From contig OX467086.1 of NCBI GenBank assembly GCA_950106755.1, positions 21,098,001 through 21,162,000 of the forward strand: a DNA stretch of 64,000 nucleotides. The letters run 5' to 3'. Positions 35,801-48,054 of this stretch are shown piece by piece. Below the pieces are notes generated by a model, which was given only the letters and a program-made list of their open reading frames with translations, was not told the DNA's origin and made no database searches. Origin of the DNA: Climacium dendroides. Taxonomy: Eukaryota; Streptophyta; Bryopsida; Hypnales; Climaciaceae. Numbering within the stretch: position 1 is the stretch's first letter; each line of letters starts with the position of its first letter. The position numbers and the translations under genes are program-made.

Positions 35801-37159
35801 TGGGCCCCTGCATGTGTGCCCAAATCCCAAGATCAGCTGACTTCACCCAAAGTCCCGTTGACCTAATCAAATCTCTGACTACACTGATTGTCATATTAGT
35901 GCGTGTAACGACATATGTGGATATAACTTTTTACAGAGGAGAAATAATTGATATTTGTGAAGACTCTTCATCATGAATAGCACATGTACACAAACAATGG
36001 GCAAAAGAGTTTCTCCTTGTACAAGATTATAACCACATTGAAATTTCATTTCGTAACACACACTAATAGGACGAATCAGTGTAGGTTACTTCGACTCGAC
36101 ATGGTCAACATGGAAGAAACAGAAAGAATCAAACATACTTCAATTGTAGGAGAAATGGAGGAATTTCATTAAACTGATGGAGCAATTGGAGCAATTGATG
36201 CATTACCTGCTCTGAGGAAAGATCTTGTTGGCATACTTCTGGTAGAACTGCACCACTTCCCTGGCTGTGAAGAGCGGCCGATCCGAGCCCTCACTGCTGG
36301 GGGCTGCGATCATGGACGTGATGAGGCCACCTGTGGCTGTGCCGGCTATGATGTCGAAGTAGTCCACCAGGCGCACGTCCGGTCCATCCAATCTCTGCCT
36401 CCATGCCCACAAATTTTTAGTTAGATCGATCGACGGACCTGCAATGGGAGAAGAAATAAACCATAGCCTTCGTTTTCACGTCGACATAGCCATGCTCTGG
36501 TGTCAACCATGAAATGTGCTATTTCAACGACAAGTTTACAGCAAATTTCTAATCCTCCACTCCTCGGTCCCGATAGCACCCCATCCACAACGTTAAGACA
36601 AACAACTAGCGACGTAATAGCACCTTCTACGACCTCATCAAGAAACCAACTGTTAACACTTCACAAGAATTGATTTCCTCACCTTTCTTTATAACTCTTA
36701 CACACCTCTCTTCACACAATGCAAGGAAACTCGAGCTCTAGCAAAGAAGCGACTATGGACAACATTGCCTATATATTTTTTTCAAGAATGAAACCTCTAC
36801 AAATGCATGGCTACATTCACAACAAAGGGATCGATCTCCATCCGTTTCTTGAGCTGTAGACCGAATTGCTCATAGAAAATGCCATGATCCAAACAGGGAT
36901 GATAAAACCACAAATTCTTGGAAATCTGATGTCTCCGAAACACGAAAACCGAGATTCACACTGATTCTCAACCAGTTTTCGACGATCAATTCAAGCAAAT
37001 GCTTCCCAGTGATTGACATGCACCCACCTGGAGCTTGGCCTCGAGCTCTGCAAGAATGGTAGCCGGAATGAGACCACGCACCCCCCCTCCATCCAAGCTC
37101 AAGATGGTGACCCGCTTGCCCACTCGGCCCTTGGGCTTCTGCCCCATGAACCCCACCAT
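32840..37159 (-). CDS. patatin-like phospholipase family protein with Ser-to-Ala active site and a long disordered tail
   Basis: Eight exons can be read: 37159-37028, 36394-36207, 35807-35618, 35447-35277, 34986-34912, 34759-34538, 34308-34133 and 33797-32840. All introns are GT-AG and the phases agree, giving 703 residues. The start is the first ATG (GCTATGG). Residues 1 to about 398 form a patatin domain. They include the oxyanion loop DGGGVRG (23-29), the nucleophile motif that should be GTSTGG but reads GTATGG with Ala64 (codon GCC), the block [10 protein letters not shown], the D-G-G motif (Asp219) in [11 protein letters not shown], and the LVLSLGTG block. Family members hydrolyse acyl groups from membrane lipids with a Ser-Asp dyad. 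Here the Ser is missing, so normal hydrolysis is not expected. Plant pPLA-III proteins have Gly at this site. The last exon adds a Pro-rich and Lys/Glu/Ala-rich linker (about 399-483) and a Tyr/Ser/Asn-rich segment (about 510-685, some 26 Tyr). Typical plant patatin-like proteins of this type end near residue 400-430. A 79-bp TTAA element sits in intron 6. Confidence 0.9.
34410..34488. mobile_element. 79-bp minimal TTAA element in intron 6 of the patatin-like gene
   Basis: The ends are a perfect 16-bp inverted repeat, TTAACCCCTAAAGGAC and GTCCTTTAGGGGTTAA, around a 47-bp core. It lies wholly inside the intron between exons 6 and 7, about 50 bp from the donor site at 34537. Confidence 0.88.
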
Positions 37160-38174
37160 AGCTGCAGCAACCAACTCACCACCCAAACCTCACTACCCAA
37201 CCCTCACAAAAAAGCTGCAGCTGCTACATACTCACGCACGCACACATCCCCTACTAACACGAACTCCTTCAATTCCCCATTGCAAGTACAAATTGCAAGC
37301 TCTTGCTCATCTCCAGGATGTCCAGAAGGTGCAAGAAGAGGTTGGTGGGGGTTGATGTATATGAGGCTGTGGCTCCATGTATTGATCAGGTCCTGTACTT
37401 GGGGCTGCAATAATGGCCTGCTTGATTGAGGATTGCAGCAACTGGGGAGCTAGCTAAGGAGCGGTTGGAATCAAAGGGCGGGGAGGAATCTTTCTTTGGG
37501 AGCGCTATTATCAGACGGTCGGCCCTGGAGTCCTGGACGCATCAGGCTTTGGGGGTTGGAAGGCAGTGGCTGCTTTAAGTTTCGGGTTTAGAGGCGAGTG
37601 GGTACCGCATTTGCAGAGTGCTGCTGGACTTTAGCTAGGTCTTGGGAATTCCAAGAAATGTTTGTAGGGCTTCCTTTGTCATTTTTAGGGAGCTACCGTA
37701 TGGGGGTACACCGCATTATTGGCGCTGAACCGGAGAAGGGGAAGAGGCTTTAGAGTGAAGTGGCTATGTGAGGTTTGGGGTTTAGAGGTGCAAAGAGAAA
37801 GCTGGACTTTAGCTAGGCATGTAATTCTACAAGGTCCTGGGCATTCCAAGAACTCTTTGTAGTTTTTTCAGTTGTCATCTCTAGTTAGCAACTGCAAGGT
37901 TTGCTCTCATTTGGTGTTAAAGAGTGTTGGTACTTAGGGTCTTAGGAACAAATTTAGCCCTACTTTTGGAGCGCATTCACATTGGAAACATCACCCCTAA
38001 CACCAAGTGTGAATATACATGTATTTGGGTCCATAGCATTATTGGTTTTGAATTGTAGGAGGGGAATGGCGTTGAGTTGACAGAAGAAAGCATTTTACTT
38101 ACAAATGAATGGAGGGAGTTTGAGTTTTGAGTAGGTCCTTGCGGTTTAGAATGGGAAGAGGTAGTGACAAAGAC
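37160..38174. other. 5' region of the patatin-like gene and flank
   Basis: An imperfect direct duplication is visible: GGACTTTAGCTAGG...GG(A/C)ATTCCAAGAA occurs near 37625-37660 and again near 37803-37855. Likely promoter and 5' UTR on the minus strand. No other gene was seen. Confidence 0.45.
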
Positions 38175-39091
38175 TTAACCCCTAAAGTTCTTGGACTATA
38201 TTATCAACCAAAATGCTCCAAAACTGCAGTTTTTAGTACAAGTACCAAATTTTTGAAAAAAAACATTTTTGAACACATATAACTATAGGATCTTGTAGTA
38301 CAGTGGTTTGAGAAGATGTGTAAATTTTTTTTTAAATTTCCATTGTACAAATTGCAAGATATTAGCGTTTGAAGTGACAAAAATCCTTTTTTTGGCCCTT
38401 CAAAAAATGGGCAATTGCACTTCACCAGGTCACATTTGTATGAAAAAATGTCCAAAATGGTGGCACTTTTCTAGATTTATTCTTCAAAGCAAGTTGGCTA
38501 CATGTTTGAAAAATTCAAGATCATTTGGAATTGTACAACATATAAGAAAGAAATAGTAAGTAGAAAGTAGATAATGATTCAAAATACTAAATTGTTAAGA
38601 ATTTATTTATGGAATTGAAAAATGCCAATCCCGGTGGTTGTAATAAACAATATACATCCTATGATTTTATTTCAGAAAATATTAGAAATTGAGTTAAATA
38701 GAGGACTTCGTAGTTCATTTTAGAGTAGAGAATCTATAAGTGCCCGCAAACTAAAACACCTCATAACTTTTGAGTTATTGATTAAAATAGAATGATTCAA
38801 AGCTTTTCATGAATATATAAATCTAAAGAACCAATTTCAAATTTTTGCTTATGAAAAAAGTGATTTTTCTGATTTGCTCAAAGCACCCAAGTTGAGAAAC
38901 AAACTACATATTAGGCCATAACTCTTGACTCATATTTCCAAATGACTTGAATTTTAGTGCACATGAAAGACATTCCTTGTTCACACCTTCTATTAAAGCT
39001 TGGGCCAAAAATATTGAAATCTTTAGTCACACGTACCTATCCAAAATTTCTATGTTGCCAAAAAAACGTAGCTTGGTCACTTAGGGGTTAA
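38175..39091. mobile_element. TTAA-flanked element, 917 bp (large subfamily)
   Basis: Left end TTAACCCCTAAAGTTCTTGG; right end in reverse complement TTAACCCCTAAGTGACCAAG. The interior (GGATCTTGTAGTACAGTGG and the TTGCAAGATATTAG block) aligns with the 25051 and 26394 copies. Its right TTAA (39088-39091) is also the left TTAA of the next element. Confidence 0.88.
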
Positions 39092-39711
39092 CCCTAAAAA
39101 GACGAGACCTATCACCTTGATATGATATGATTTATAGACCATTAGATACACACTTCACATCTACTAGTATAGCTTGTATTGTTGCCACAATATAATAAAA
39201 TAAATTTTAAATTTAAATTTAAATCACAAAAAATTTGAAATTCAATATCTTTTTTTTTTATAAGTTGAAATGTTACAAAACAAAGCTTGTGCACCCTTCC
39301 TTAGTGAAGGCTTTTTGATAGTATCAAAAATGTGATTGAAGAATTCATGGTTTAGAAGATCTCACCGTAACAAACAAAACAAACAAATAACCTAACTTAA
39401 GATAAAAAAAAACTAGTGTGCCTTGTACTATTGCCACAGTCAATATAAAAATAAGAATCATTTTTTAATTTTTTAATTCCTAAATTTCAAAAATCAATAA
39501 CTTTCACACCATAAGTCGAAACACTACACAACAACTACTCCTCACAAAGAGCTTTCTAATTGTACCAAGCACGTGACATGGAGACGCACAATCTATGATT
39601 GAGATCTCACTGAAATAAACAAAACAAAATATAACAAAACAACAAACACTCTTAATGGATGGATAGTCATCCATTAGCTACTCTTTGGTCTTAGTGTCCT
39701 TTGAGGGTTAA
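39088..39711. mobile_element. TTAA-flanked element, 624 bp, abutting the previous one
   Basis: Left end TTAACCCTAAAAAGACGAG; right end in reverse complement TTAACCCTCAAAGGACACTA. The interior is an imperfect tandem duplication: about 39170-39410 and 39413-39645 share a TTG(T/C)A(C/T)TATTGCCACA-type start, a block near AATAACTTTCACACCATAAG, and runs of AACAAAACAAA. A related fragment lies at 44185-44375. Confidence 0.8.
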
Positions 39712-42700
39712 GGTAACAATATGTAATTGTACCTTGTTTGTAAAATTGTCTCATTTAGATTCTTATCTTAAATATATAACCTCCATACATTAAAACCTAG
39801 ATACAATTATTTTGGGTACTTTGGAAATTTGCAATTTATTCATGCAAAGCTCAAAAATGTTATCTCAAGAGAATCTAGAATCCCATTTCAACTACCAACA
39901 AGATCCACCAAAAACTTTTACAATTCAATAGTAGGAACAATGCCCATATTTTTATTTGGACACATTTGGGTGTTGTTATTTTACAATGAATGTGAAGATG
40001 TTTGAAGTTTGAATGGGACCTTGAGGTTCAAAAGGGAAGAGGCATTGACAAATGCTACATTTAATGTACAAAAAGTAAGGAAGTATATCATTCTTGAATA
40101 GAGAAGATGGAGGTCTTTCAATAGTATCACCATAATAAAAATATTTGTGGTACAATGTCCCACAATTCATAGGCAAAGTTGCATTCAAGATTTTCTATAA
40201 TAAAAAAAGCCTTGATTCATGGGAAACAAAAAGTTTGTTGCCTTGAAGTTCAAAAATGTTATGGAGTTTTGAATAGGACCTTATTTTAAAAATGAATTAG
40301 TGATAGAAGACAAAGCCTATTCTAGCATAGCTGGTTGTTTAGCAGTGATGTAGGGTGCCTTTGGAGTTTATGTAAAAAAAATATTTTGTGTCATGACATC
40401 ATTCGTCCCAACCTTGAAAAGAAAAGAAACGTTCCAAGCTTGGGTTGGAAATCAATGCCAACCTTGGTTAGAAATAGTTGCACCCTATAGGCTAGGTATG
40501 GATCCTCAGTCATGTATGGATGGTTCTATGTGATTGTTAAGTCAATTTTTTGAAATTTTCCAGTATGAAGAAGAAAAATTGTCAACTTATCCCCTAGAAC
40601 TAAATACCATAGAAGGTGACTTAATTGCATCTTCTAAGTGCATAGTAAGAGAAGTGCTTGTTTGTGTGAAAACCAAAAATGATGAATTGGGAGGGGGTAT
40701 ATACGACATTTTGCCATTGGTTGAAAAAATGAGACAGGTGTTGGTGAAATACCCACCTTCCTCCCATATTTGTATTTTTCTAAAATTTATTTGGCTTGTA
40801 AATGATATAGCATATCAATTGTCATATGTATTTTGTATATATCTTTATAATTCATATCCATATTTCATATGGATGGATATGTATCCTTATGTTTTCATAT
40901 GTATTTTGTCTATATTTAATATACTATATATATTCCATATTCCATATTGTGTTCCATATCCTGTAGTGCTAGTGGCCAAGATTGTTTCCCATGACGGCAA
41001 TCAATAGCATTAGAGAAGGTTGGAATTTTTTCTAACCAAGATCAACAACTTTGGATTTTTTCAAAAGTGGGGGGAGGAACAAAAACAACACTTGCTTGCA
41101 TCTTTTGGGTAGATAGTTAGGCCATTGAAAGTCATACATACTTATTAGTGGTACTTTTGAAATCTCTTTAACCATAGAATTTTGTCCACTTCTCCATCAA
41201 TTTTCAAAACCTATGTCTCTTACACCTTCAAGATCATAATGTTCAAAGTATTCTATTAGAAAAAACTTTAGAAGAATCTTTCCTTTTACTTCTTTGTGAA
41301 TTATAGGCTTTATGAAATGTATACATATTTTATTCCATATTTAAGTATTGGTTTCTATATATCCCCCTAAATGTGATAATTTTTAGAATTAGGAAACCTA
41401 CCAAATGGAGAATTTTTATGTCTTGTCACACTTAAAGGAAAAATATTAAAAAAACACTAAGAAATCAAACTTGCTTTCATAACTTAGTGCTAAAAATCCA
41501 TTGATGTGAAAATAGAACATTTTGTTCAACTCCAAATCTCTAATTTTTTTCTAATTTTTTAATATAATTAAAATATGAAAAAATTCAAAAAAGGTTTCTA
41601 GCACTTTGAGTCTATATTTAGTTTCTTCAAAATATTGGAGCTACAATCTATCTAATGATGCAAGGTCCATGTGTCAGAAAATTTGCCTTATACATATTTT
41701 TCCTATTTATTTGTGATTTACTTCACTTTCTACTTCTAGGTGAAAGTTATTCTAAAATGATTTTGAAGTACTTTTGCAAAAGGGGTTCTAAATCCCAAAA
41801 TCTTTGCAATGAATTTTTTTTTCAATTTTTTCAAAAAAGTTATAGCTCTTATATGCATCACTTTTTTTTAAGTCAAATTTTATAATCTTAATTTTGTCAA
41901 AAAATTTACAAAATTTGTTTCAAAATGGTCATTTCAATAATGATTTTTCTATGTGCACAATGTGTATTAATAATGTAGCTCTAATTTCTAGGCCATGGGA
42001 GTGCATATAACATGAAAATATTCTAAAACAATAGTTGTAGACTACAACTAATACATCATATTCATATAGTTCAATCTACCATTTCACTAACCAACTTTCA
42101 CCTATAAAATATTAAAAAAAAATTCAAAATTCTTTATGATATTAGTAATTTCCACAAAATTCTTTTTGCTATGCTAATTTACAGTGAATGCATAGTAGGA
42201 TCATTGTACTTTTGTGTTTAAGTGAACTATAAGTGCTATTTTGAGATTTTCAAAAAAATCATGTACCACTATTGAAATTGATTTTTAATTTTAGATGTTA
42301 TTTGTATTCTCATCACCATAAAAGTCATGAAATGATGATTTCATGTTAAAAAATATTGAAGTCTTTAAAGACATTGCAAATTCCAATGTAAAAGTGCACC
42401 CAAAATTTCATGAGAAAGAAGGTTATTGATGGAATTGAGTTATAAATTTTGTGTATATTAAAAACTTTGAAAATAAAAAACTTTGAAAATAATTTTAATT
42501 TGTTTAATTTATTTTGTTTATTAATTTATTTTTTATGTAGTAATAGCCTATTCTATTTTCTTAAAAACATTTTTGATGGATTTTTTTTTTAATGTACTTG
42601 AAAATGTTATTCTTAATGTGAAATTTTGATGAATTTTCAAATCTAATATTAAACTTGGATAGAAATTGGTAAATATAAAATTAAATTAGAAATTTTGAAT

Positions 42701-42783
42701 TTCAAAAACTTTGATATCAATGAATTTTGACAAACTAAAATTAAAATCTATATTTGATGTATAGTATATAGGTCTATATAGTT
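39712..42783. other. AT-rich region without a supportable gene
   Basis: The longest open frame (40534-41007, +) is 157 codons. Its second half is a (CCATAT)-rich low-complexity run and it has no recognised domain, so no gene is claimed. The stretch 40003-40060 resembles 38110-38172, a short diverged duplication. Confidence 0.4.
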
Positions 42784-43045
42784 CATCAAAGAAGTGAGCA
42801 AAAAAGTAGGAAGTAGTGAGTGGAAATAGTTCTTGAATGATCGAAATTGGAAGAGCTTGTACTGTACATTGGATATGGGAGTCTAAACTTTGGGCCTCCA
42901 AAACTCATAATATTTTCAATTCAAGTCATAAAATTACCAAAAAATTTGCAATCCCCATTACTTCTATCTTCTTACATGGCAAAAAATTTACATTGCCTTA
43001 TATTGCTTCAGAACATGCACGGAATCGCTTAAGTGGTCAACTATA
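42784..43045. repeat. dispersed repeat fragment matching 22394-22640
   Basis: It shares AGTGAGCAAAAAAGTA, an ATTGGAAGAGC block and the CAATTCAAG...AAAATTACCAA block, in the same order, with the fuller copy. Confidence 0.6.
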
Positions 43046-44901
43046 GGTGGTTCCACCATAGTAAATTTTAGTTCTTTTGCCTTTCTATTCTAAAAACTTA
43101 TTATTGACTTCAAAATTCATTTTTTACTTTTGCGTAATTTAAAAAAATGAGGCTTGAAAGTATAGTTTTGATTTTTCTTGAAAGCTTCTAAAAAACATAG
43201 AAATAATGAATTTTTTGTAGTTTGTAGTTGAAGACCTATAAACACATTTTAAATATAGAATGAAATTGAATTTGGTATATTCTATATTGTTCTATACTAT
43301 AATATATACCCAATGAGAAAATTTGAGAAGTTTTGAACATGTGATAGTGAACATTATTCTAAAATTTTAAAAAAAGTCATTTATTTTTTATCCCTAATTT
43401 GCATTTAATGTTAGATTGCATTAAAAAAAATTTATTCAACTTTTTTTTTTAACATATGATCATGATTATATGCAATTTAATCATTTGGGTTGTTTTCTTC
43501 CTAAATCAAGATTTTGGTCTCAACTTTGAAAAAAAAAAGAATCTAAAATATTTTTGCACTCAAGAGTGATTTAGGATTTTTACTTGTTTGAATGAGTTTT
43601 AGATCAAGAATCAAGGTTGTCATTTTTTAATAATTAAAATATCAAATCTAGATTTTAAAATTCAAAGAGTAGATACGGAGTACAACTCTAATCCAATATC
43701 AGTGCTCGTATGTTGGTGTCAATTGATTTCATGGTAATTAAATTGGGACTAGTTCAAATTATTTTTTGTCTTTCACCAAACAACATCTACCACAAGTGCC
43801 AAAAACAAGGGTCCCCCAAACAATTGAACTTTGGCCCAAACCTAAACCAAGCTCTAATTAATATCCACTTGTGACATTTTATTTTCAAAGTCACCAAGTA
43901 TGTATTTTTTATTTATTTGATTGACAAAATCATGATTTAAAAAAACATGAGCATCACTGGTTTGGTTCATGGGTTCCACCCAATCAAGAAATGGCACGTG
44001 TCACTTACTTTTCAAAGTTAAATAAATGTGGTTGCAACAAAATCCCCAAGCCGGCCAGAACCACTATTAAATGGATTCCCACAAACTTCTGACAACTTTT
44101 TTTTGTTTCCATGTAAGTTATCATTTTGTCCCAGCAAGAATCATCAGATGCATTCAAGACCACTTCCATGTTTATAATGTGCCCTGTGCCGTTGCCTCTG
44201 TCGAAATAAAATAAAATAAAAATAAAAGTCTTCTTTTATTTATTTTTATTCATTAATACTTCAAACTTCAATAACTTTCACACCGTAGGTCCTCACAGGG
44301 AGCTTTCCAATGGTACTAAGAACGCAACCAGGGGATACAAAAGGTAACCATAACAAACAAAATAAAATAAACAAAACATTACATGCATTTTCAGCCCTTT
44401 GGAGGGCTGTGAGTTTTCAGCAGTTCCCAAACTGTGAGAACTGCCCTGTAGAGGGCCTCAGGAGCTTGTTGACATGGTCAAGAGACTGCCATGTTTGAAA
44501 AAATGAATTTAAAAAAAAAAAATGAATTCAATTTCTTTTTCCATTTCAAGACTGTAATTTTTTTTATTTAATTTAAAAAAAATTGGGAATAGCTGTTCTC
44601 CAGAATCTGAAGGAGGACTAGCGTTGGGAACAGGCCTGAACAGGCCCTCTTGGACTCCAAAAAACATTTAATGCAAGCAAACTTAAGATATGGATTCAGT
44701 TGTATACTGGTATATTTATCATTTATCTCACAATACTTTTGTAGTCTGTATGAATTAGTCCTTATTGATTCATGGGAATAATAACATAAATTGTCCCACA
44801 TTTTTTATTCACCTTCTAAAACCTAAGAAAGTTGGAATTTGGCCTAGAACCAAGACTTAAAAAGTTTGGACTTGGCACATATTGGTAGAGTAAAATGACC
44901 C
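43046..44901. other. AT-rich region with one fragment related to the 39088 element
   Basis: The stretch 44185-44375 (AACTTTCACACCGTAGGTC, GGGAGCTTTCCAATGGTACTAA and an AACAAACAAAATAAAA run) aligns with the interior of 39088-39711. No gene was seen. Confidence 0.45.
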
Positions 44902-44935
44902 TTAATCCCTAAATGCCTGAGGCACTAAGCTTTAG
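44902..44935. mobile_element. isolated left end of a TTAA-type element
   Basis: TTAATCCCTAAATGCCTGAG resembles the TIR of the family, but no matching right end was found within the next 4 kb. It is probably a truncated copy. Confidence 0.35.
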
Positions 44936-45705
44936 TGTTGACAAAACTTTGAAGTTAAAATAAAGCCTTACTAAGTTATTATTTTTAGTGTTTTGTATTT
45001 TTGAAAAATTCATTTTGAAGTTTAGTTTAAGGATTTAAAATCTGATTTTGAAAATGAATGATCATGATTTTTTCTATTCAAGATTTTGTGCTAGGGTGTT
45101 CATTGCAAATCTTGATTTTCTAGTGTTGAAGACTATTCAAAAAGAGCCTCAAATACACTAGATCTTAAAGAAAAATCACATTTAAAAATCATTTTAAAAA
45201 ACTACGGAGTAGATTTTGAGAAACCATAATTGATTGGGATTAGGCATGTTAGGCCCTATATCCTCATATTTTTTAGTGACCTCAATTTCAATTTTGAAGT
45301 GTGAAAAGAAGATTAAAAGACTTCAAACTACTTTTGTAGTTTTAACACCCTCATGATCAAACATTTTGATTTTTCAATCCACAAGTGATGTTGTTTTCTT
45401 TTCTTTTCAAACATAATCTTTAACATGCTTATTTGAATTTGCATAGTTACAATTCCAAAAAAATTGATACAACTTATCAAAATGTTGACATTTTGTTCAA
45501 TTTATAGCAAGTTCCAAGAAACTCAAAAAAGGTCTTGGGTATTTAGAGGAACATTCTATTCCAATCCAAACTCCCATTTTGGACATTTATAAAAAGTCCC
45601 ATTCAAGGTTATTTGCAATTTGCATTAGAATACAAAAAAGGAAAAAAAAATTGCTTGCTTTAGGGAGCTAATTGCATGAAAAAAAGATAACATGTATTTG
45701 AAATG

Positions 45706-45964
45706 GATGGAAAATTTTGTTAAAATGGAGGTATTCCATATGCCATTTTTAGACCGCCCAATTTGAACCATAAAAGTATCATCTAGGACAAGTATAGATT
45801 TCAAAAATCCAGGATTGGTATAGATTTTAAACTGCCCAATCTAAATTGTAAAAGTGCCATCTTAGACACATAGATTTTAGATATCTAGGACCAATATACA
45901 TTTTAGACCACCCAGTTTGAATTGTAAAAACTACCAAAGTTGTGGAATGGCACCATTCCCCATA
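45706..45964. mobile_element. MITE with internal short tandem repeats, copy 1 of 3
   Basis: The left end ATGGAAAATTTTGTTAAAATGG matches the copies at 47535 and 48055. The interior is made of irregular units of about 50-60 bp carrying TGTAAAAGTG(C/A)CATCTAGGAC and TATAGATTT(C/T)A motifs. The right end is shortened (GGCACCATTCCCCAT). Confidence 0.7.
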
Positions 45965-46086
45965 TAGGCAAAAATACAAAGTGTGTGCCTTAGCTATACA
46001 TTGGTGTAAATTCACTATGAGTTAGCCTCAAATAATGCAAGCGGGTTCATTATGACTCTTTTAGGATTTAAGAGGGGGATATTGTG

Positions 46087-46342
46087 TACTTTCTCCATCT
46101 CAAAATGATTGCCCAAAATTTTGTTGATATTTTTTTGAGCCAATTTCATTGACTATATTGTGAAAAACATCATTATAAAAGGTTCAAATTTTTATATCAC
46201 TAGAATCAATGAAGAACTTTGCATGTGTTCATTGCAATCTAAATAAAATCAGGCATAAGGAAATATTTTTTTGACCTACTCAAAACAACCTTACAAAAAT
46301 ATGACATTCAAAATGGACAATCATTTTGGGACAAATGGAGTA
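46087..46342. mobile_element. Stowaway-like MITE, 256 bp
   Basis: The ends are TACTTTCTCCATCTCAAAAT and, in reverse complement, TACTCCATTTGTCCCAAAAT, followed on both sides by GATTG(C/T)CC. TA is present at both borders. This matches the known form of Stowaway (Tc1/mariner-derived) plant MITEs, TA + CTCCCTCCGTCCCAAAAT. The interior is AT-rich and non-coding. Confidence 0.85.
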
Positions 46343-47444
46343 ACATATGTGAGATTTTAATGCTTATCGAGGTAACATGTGTAAGCATGAAGCCCTATCC
46401 ACTCCAACCAGATCCTAGACTCATTATAATGCACAATGTGAATGTTGTTGTAGATAGGATTTGGAAACTTGAATTTGGAAACCAAAAGAATCAATGCCAT
46501 GGCCTTTGTCTAAAGGACACATCCAATAAATGTAGGATTTGGAACTCATAGTATAAAGCCCAAAGTCCCAACACTAAGTCTCAATTTGCCTCTTGTATAA
46601 TATTATAAAACAATTAAGTGCCCACAAATAGGTCTAAAAATTAAAAAACTAATTTGGAGGCACTTTTAGCATAAAATCTACATTGGAGAGATTTGAAGAA
46701 AAATCCAATTGACTAGTCTGTCTTCTATGGTATTTTTTTCTTCTTTTTATATTCAAAAAAATTGTTGGTACTTGGAGAATGACTGAATTGGGATTTCATT
46801 TTGGTGAAAATCAATGTCTCTAAGTCCCACTTCCTTGGTGCCAAAACTTTCAAAAGGTACTACCATGTAGGTATAAGGAGCATTGTGGGATTTGAGATGT
46901 AGTGAAAGCCCCAAATCCCAATTTTAGCTCTACACCAATCCAATTTTAAGAATTCACTGGGACATAATATAAAATGATCCTAATTATTGATAGTGTTGTA
47001 AACACTAGGTTTTGGATGTGTTTGCAATGCTTTTTAGCAAACATGGAATGATTTTCATCGAACACTTTGGATAATGTTTAGCAAAAAAATTCAATTTTAA
47101 ACTTTTAAATCAAGTTTTAATGTTATTAGGAATGTTTTGTTGTTGTAGGAGATGAATTCTAGCTAGTAGTAAAAGTCTTGATACTCTACTAAAATATGAC
47201 TCCAAATTTGTATACACAATGGACTATGACATGATTATATGAAAAAATGAGTTTGTGACCATATACTATGATTTAATGATACAATCAAACCTCTATGCAT
47301 GTCACCTCAATGAACATTAAAATCACAATCATATATGTTACATACTTACATAATATTATCCCATTCTAAAACCTAAAAGAAAAATGTTTGATGATAGATG
47401 TTACTAATCATTTAGAACATCCTTTATAAATATACCTTGTATTG
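46343..47444. other. AT-rich intergenic sequence
   Basis: No gene, repeat border or RNA gene was recognised. Confidence 0.35.
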
Positions 47445-47534
47445 TGTTAGAATAGCCCAAACTTGATCAAACAAAAAATATATTATTAATAATAACCAAA
47501 ATTTTAAATATATGTTATTTGTTATATGTTATGA

Positions 47535-48020
47535 TGATGGAGAATTTTGTTAAAATGACAATATTTTATATGCCATTTTTAGATTGCATAGTTTGAATAG
47601 CAAAAGTGTCAATTAGGACTAGTATAGATTTCAAACATTTAGGAGTACTGTAGATTTTAGACTATACTGTCCAAAACTCAAAAGTGACATTTAGGACTAG
47701 TATAGATTTCAGACCATGGTTGTCATATTGGACAAGTTACTATTCATTTTTCGTCCTGTAGGACAAGTTACTATTCATCAAATGTACTTGAGAGGTACAT
47801 TTGATGAATAGTAACTCGTCCTACAGGACAAGAAATGAATAGTAACTTGTTCAATATGACAGCCATGTTTCAGACATCTCAGATTGGTATAGATTTTAGA
47901 TTGCACAATCCAAACTACAAAAGTGCCATCTAGGATTGTTAAAAATTTTAGATCACGTGACCAAAACTATAAAAGTGTCAAAGATGCTGAATTTTTGTTA
48001 TTTTAATAAAATTTCTTGTA
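47535..48020. mobile_element. MITE with internal repeats, copy 2 of 3, carrying a nested fold-back
   Basis: Left end ATGGAGAATTTTGTTAAAAT; right end in reverse complement AGAAATTTTATTAAAATAAC. Units with GGACTAGTATAGATTTCA repeat inside. The perfect-arm hairpin 47715-47867 interrupts one unit. Confidence 0.65.
47715..47867. mobile_element. fold-back element, 153 bp, arms about 73 nt
   Basis: The left arm (GACAAGTTACTATTCAT occurring twice, separated by TTTTCGTCCTGTAG) pairs along its length with the right arm, with only a few mismatches, around a loop of about 7 bases (TTGAGAG). RNA from it would form a long, nearly perfect hairpin. It is inserted in the 47535 MITE. Confidence 0.9.
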
Positions 48021-48054
48021 ATGTTGTATGTGTTAAAAATCTTATATTCCCTAC

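Noticed and set aside
11725..37159. A co-regulated lipid gene cluster formed by the KCS and patatin-like genes
   Set aside because: They lie about 20 kb apart with an unrelated gene and repeats between them, on opposite strands, and no shared regulatory motif was seen.
40534..41007. 157-codon plus-strand frame
   Set aside because: The second half is CCATAT-type low-complexity sequence and the first half shows no domain; not supportable as a gene.
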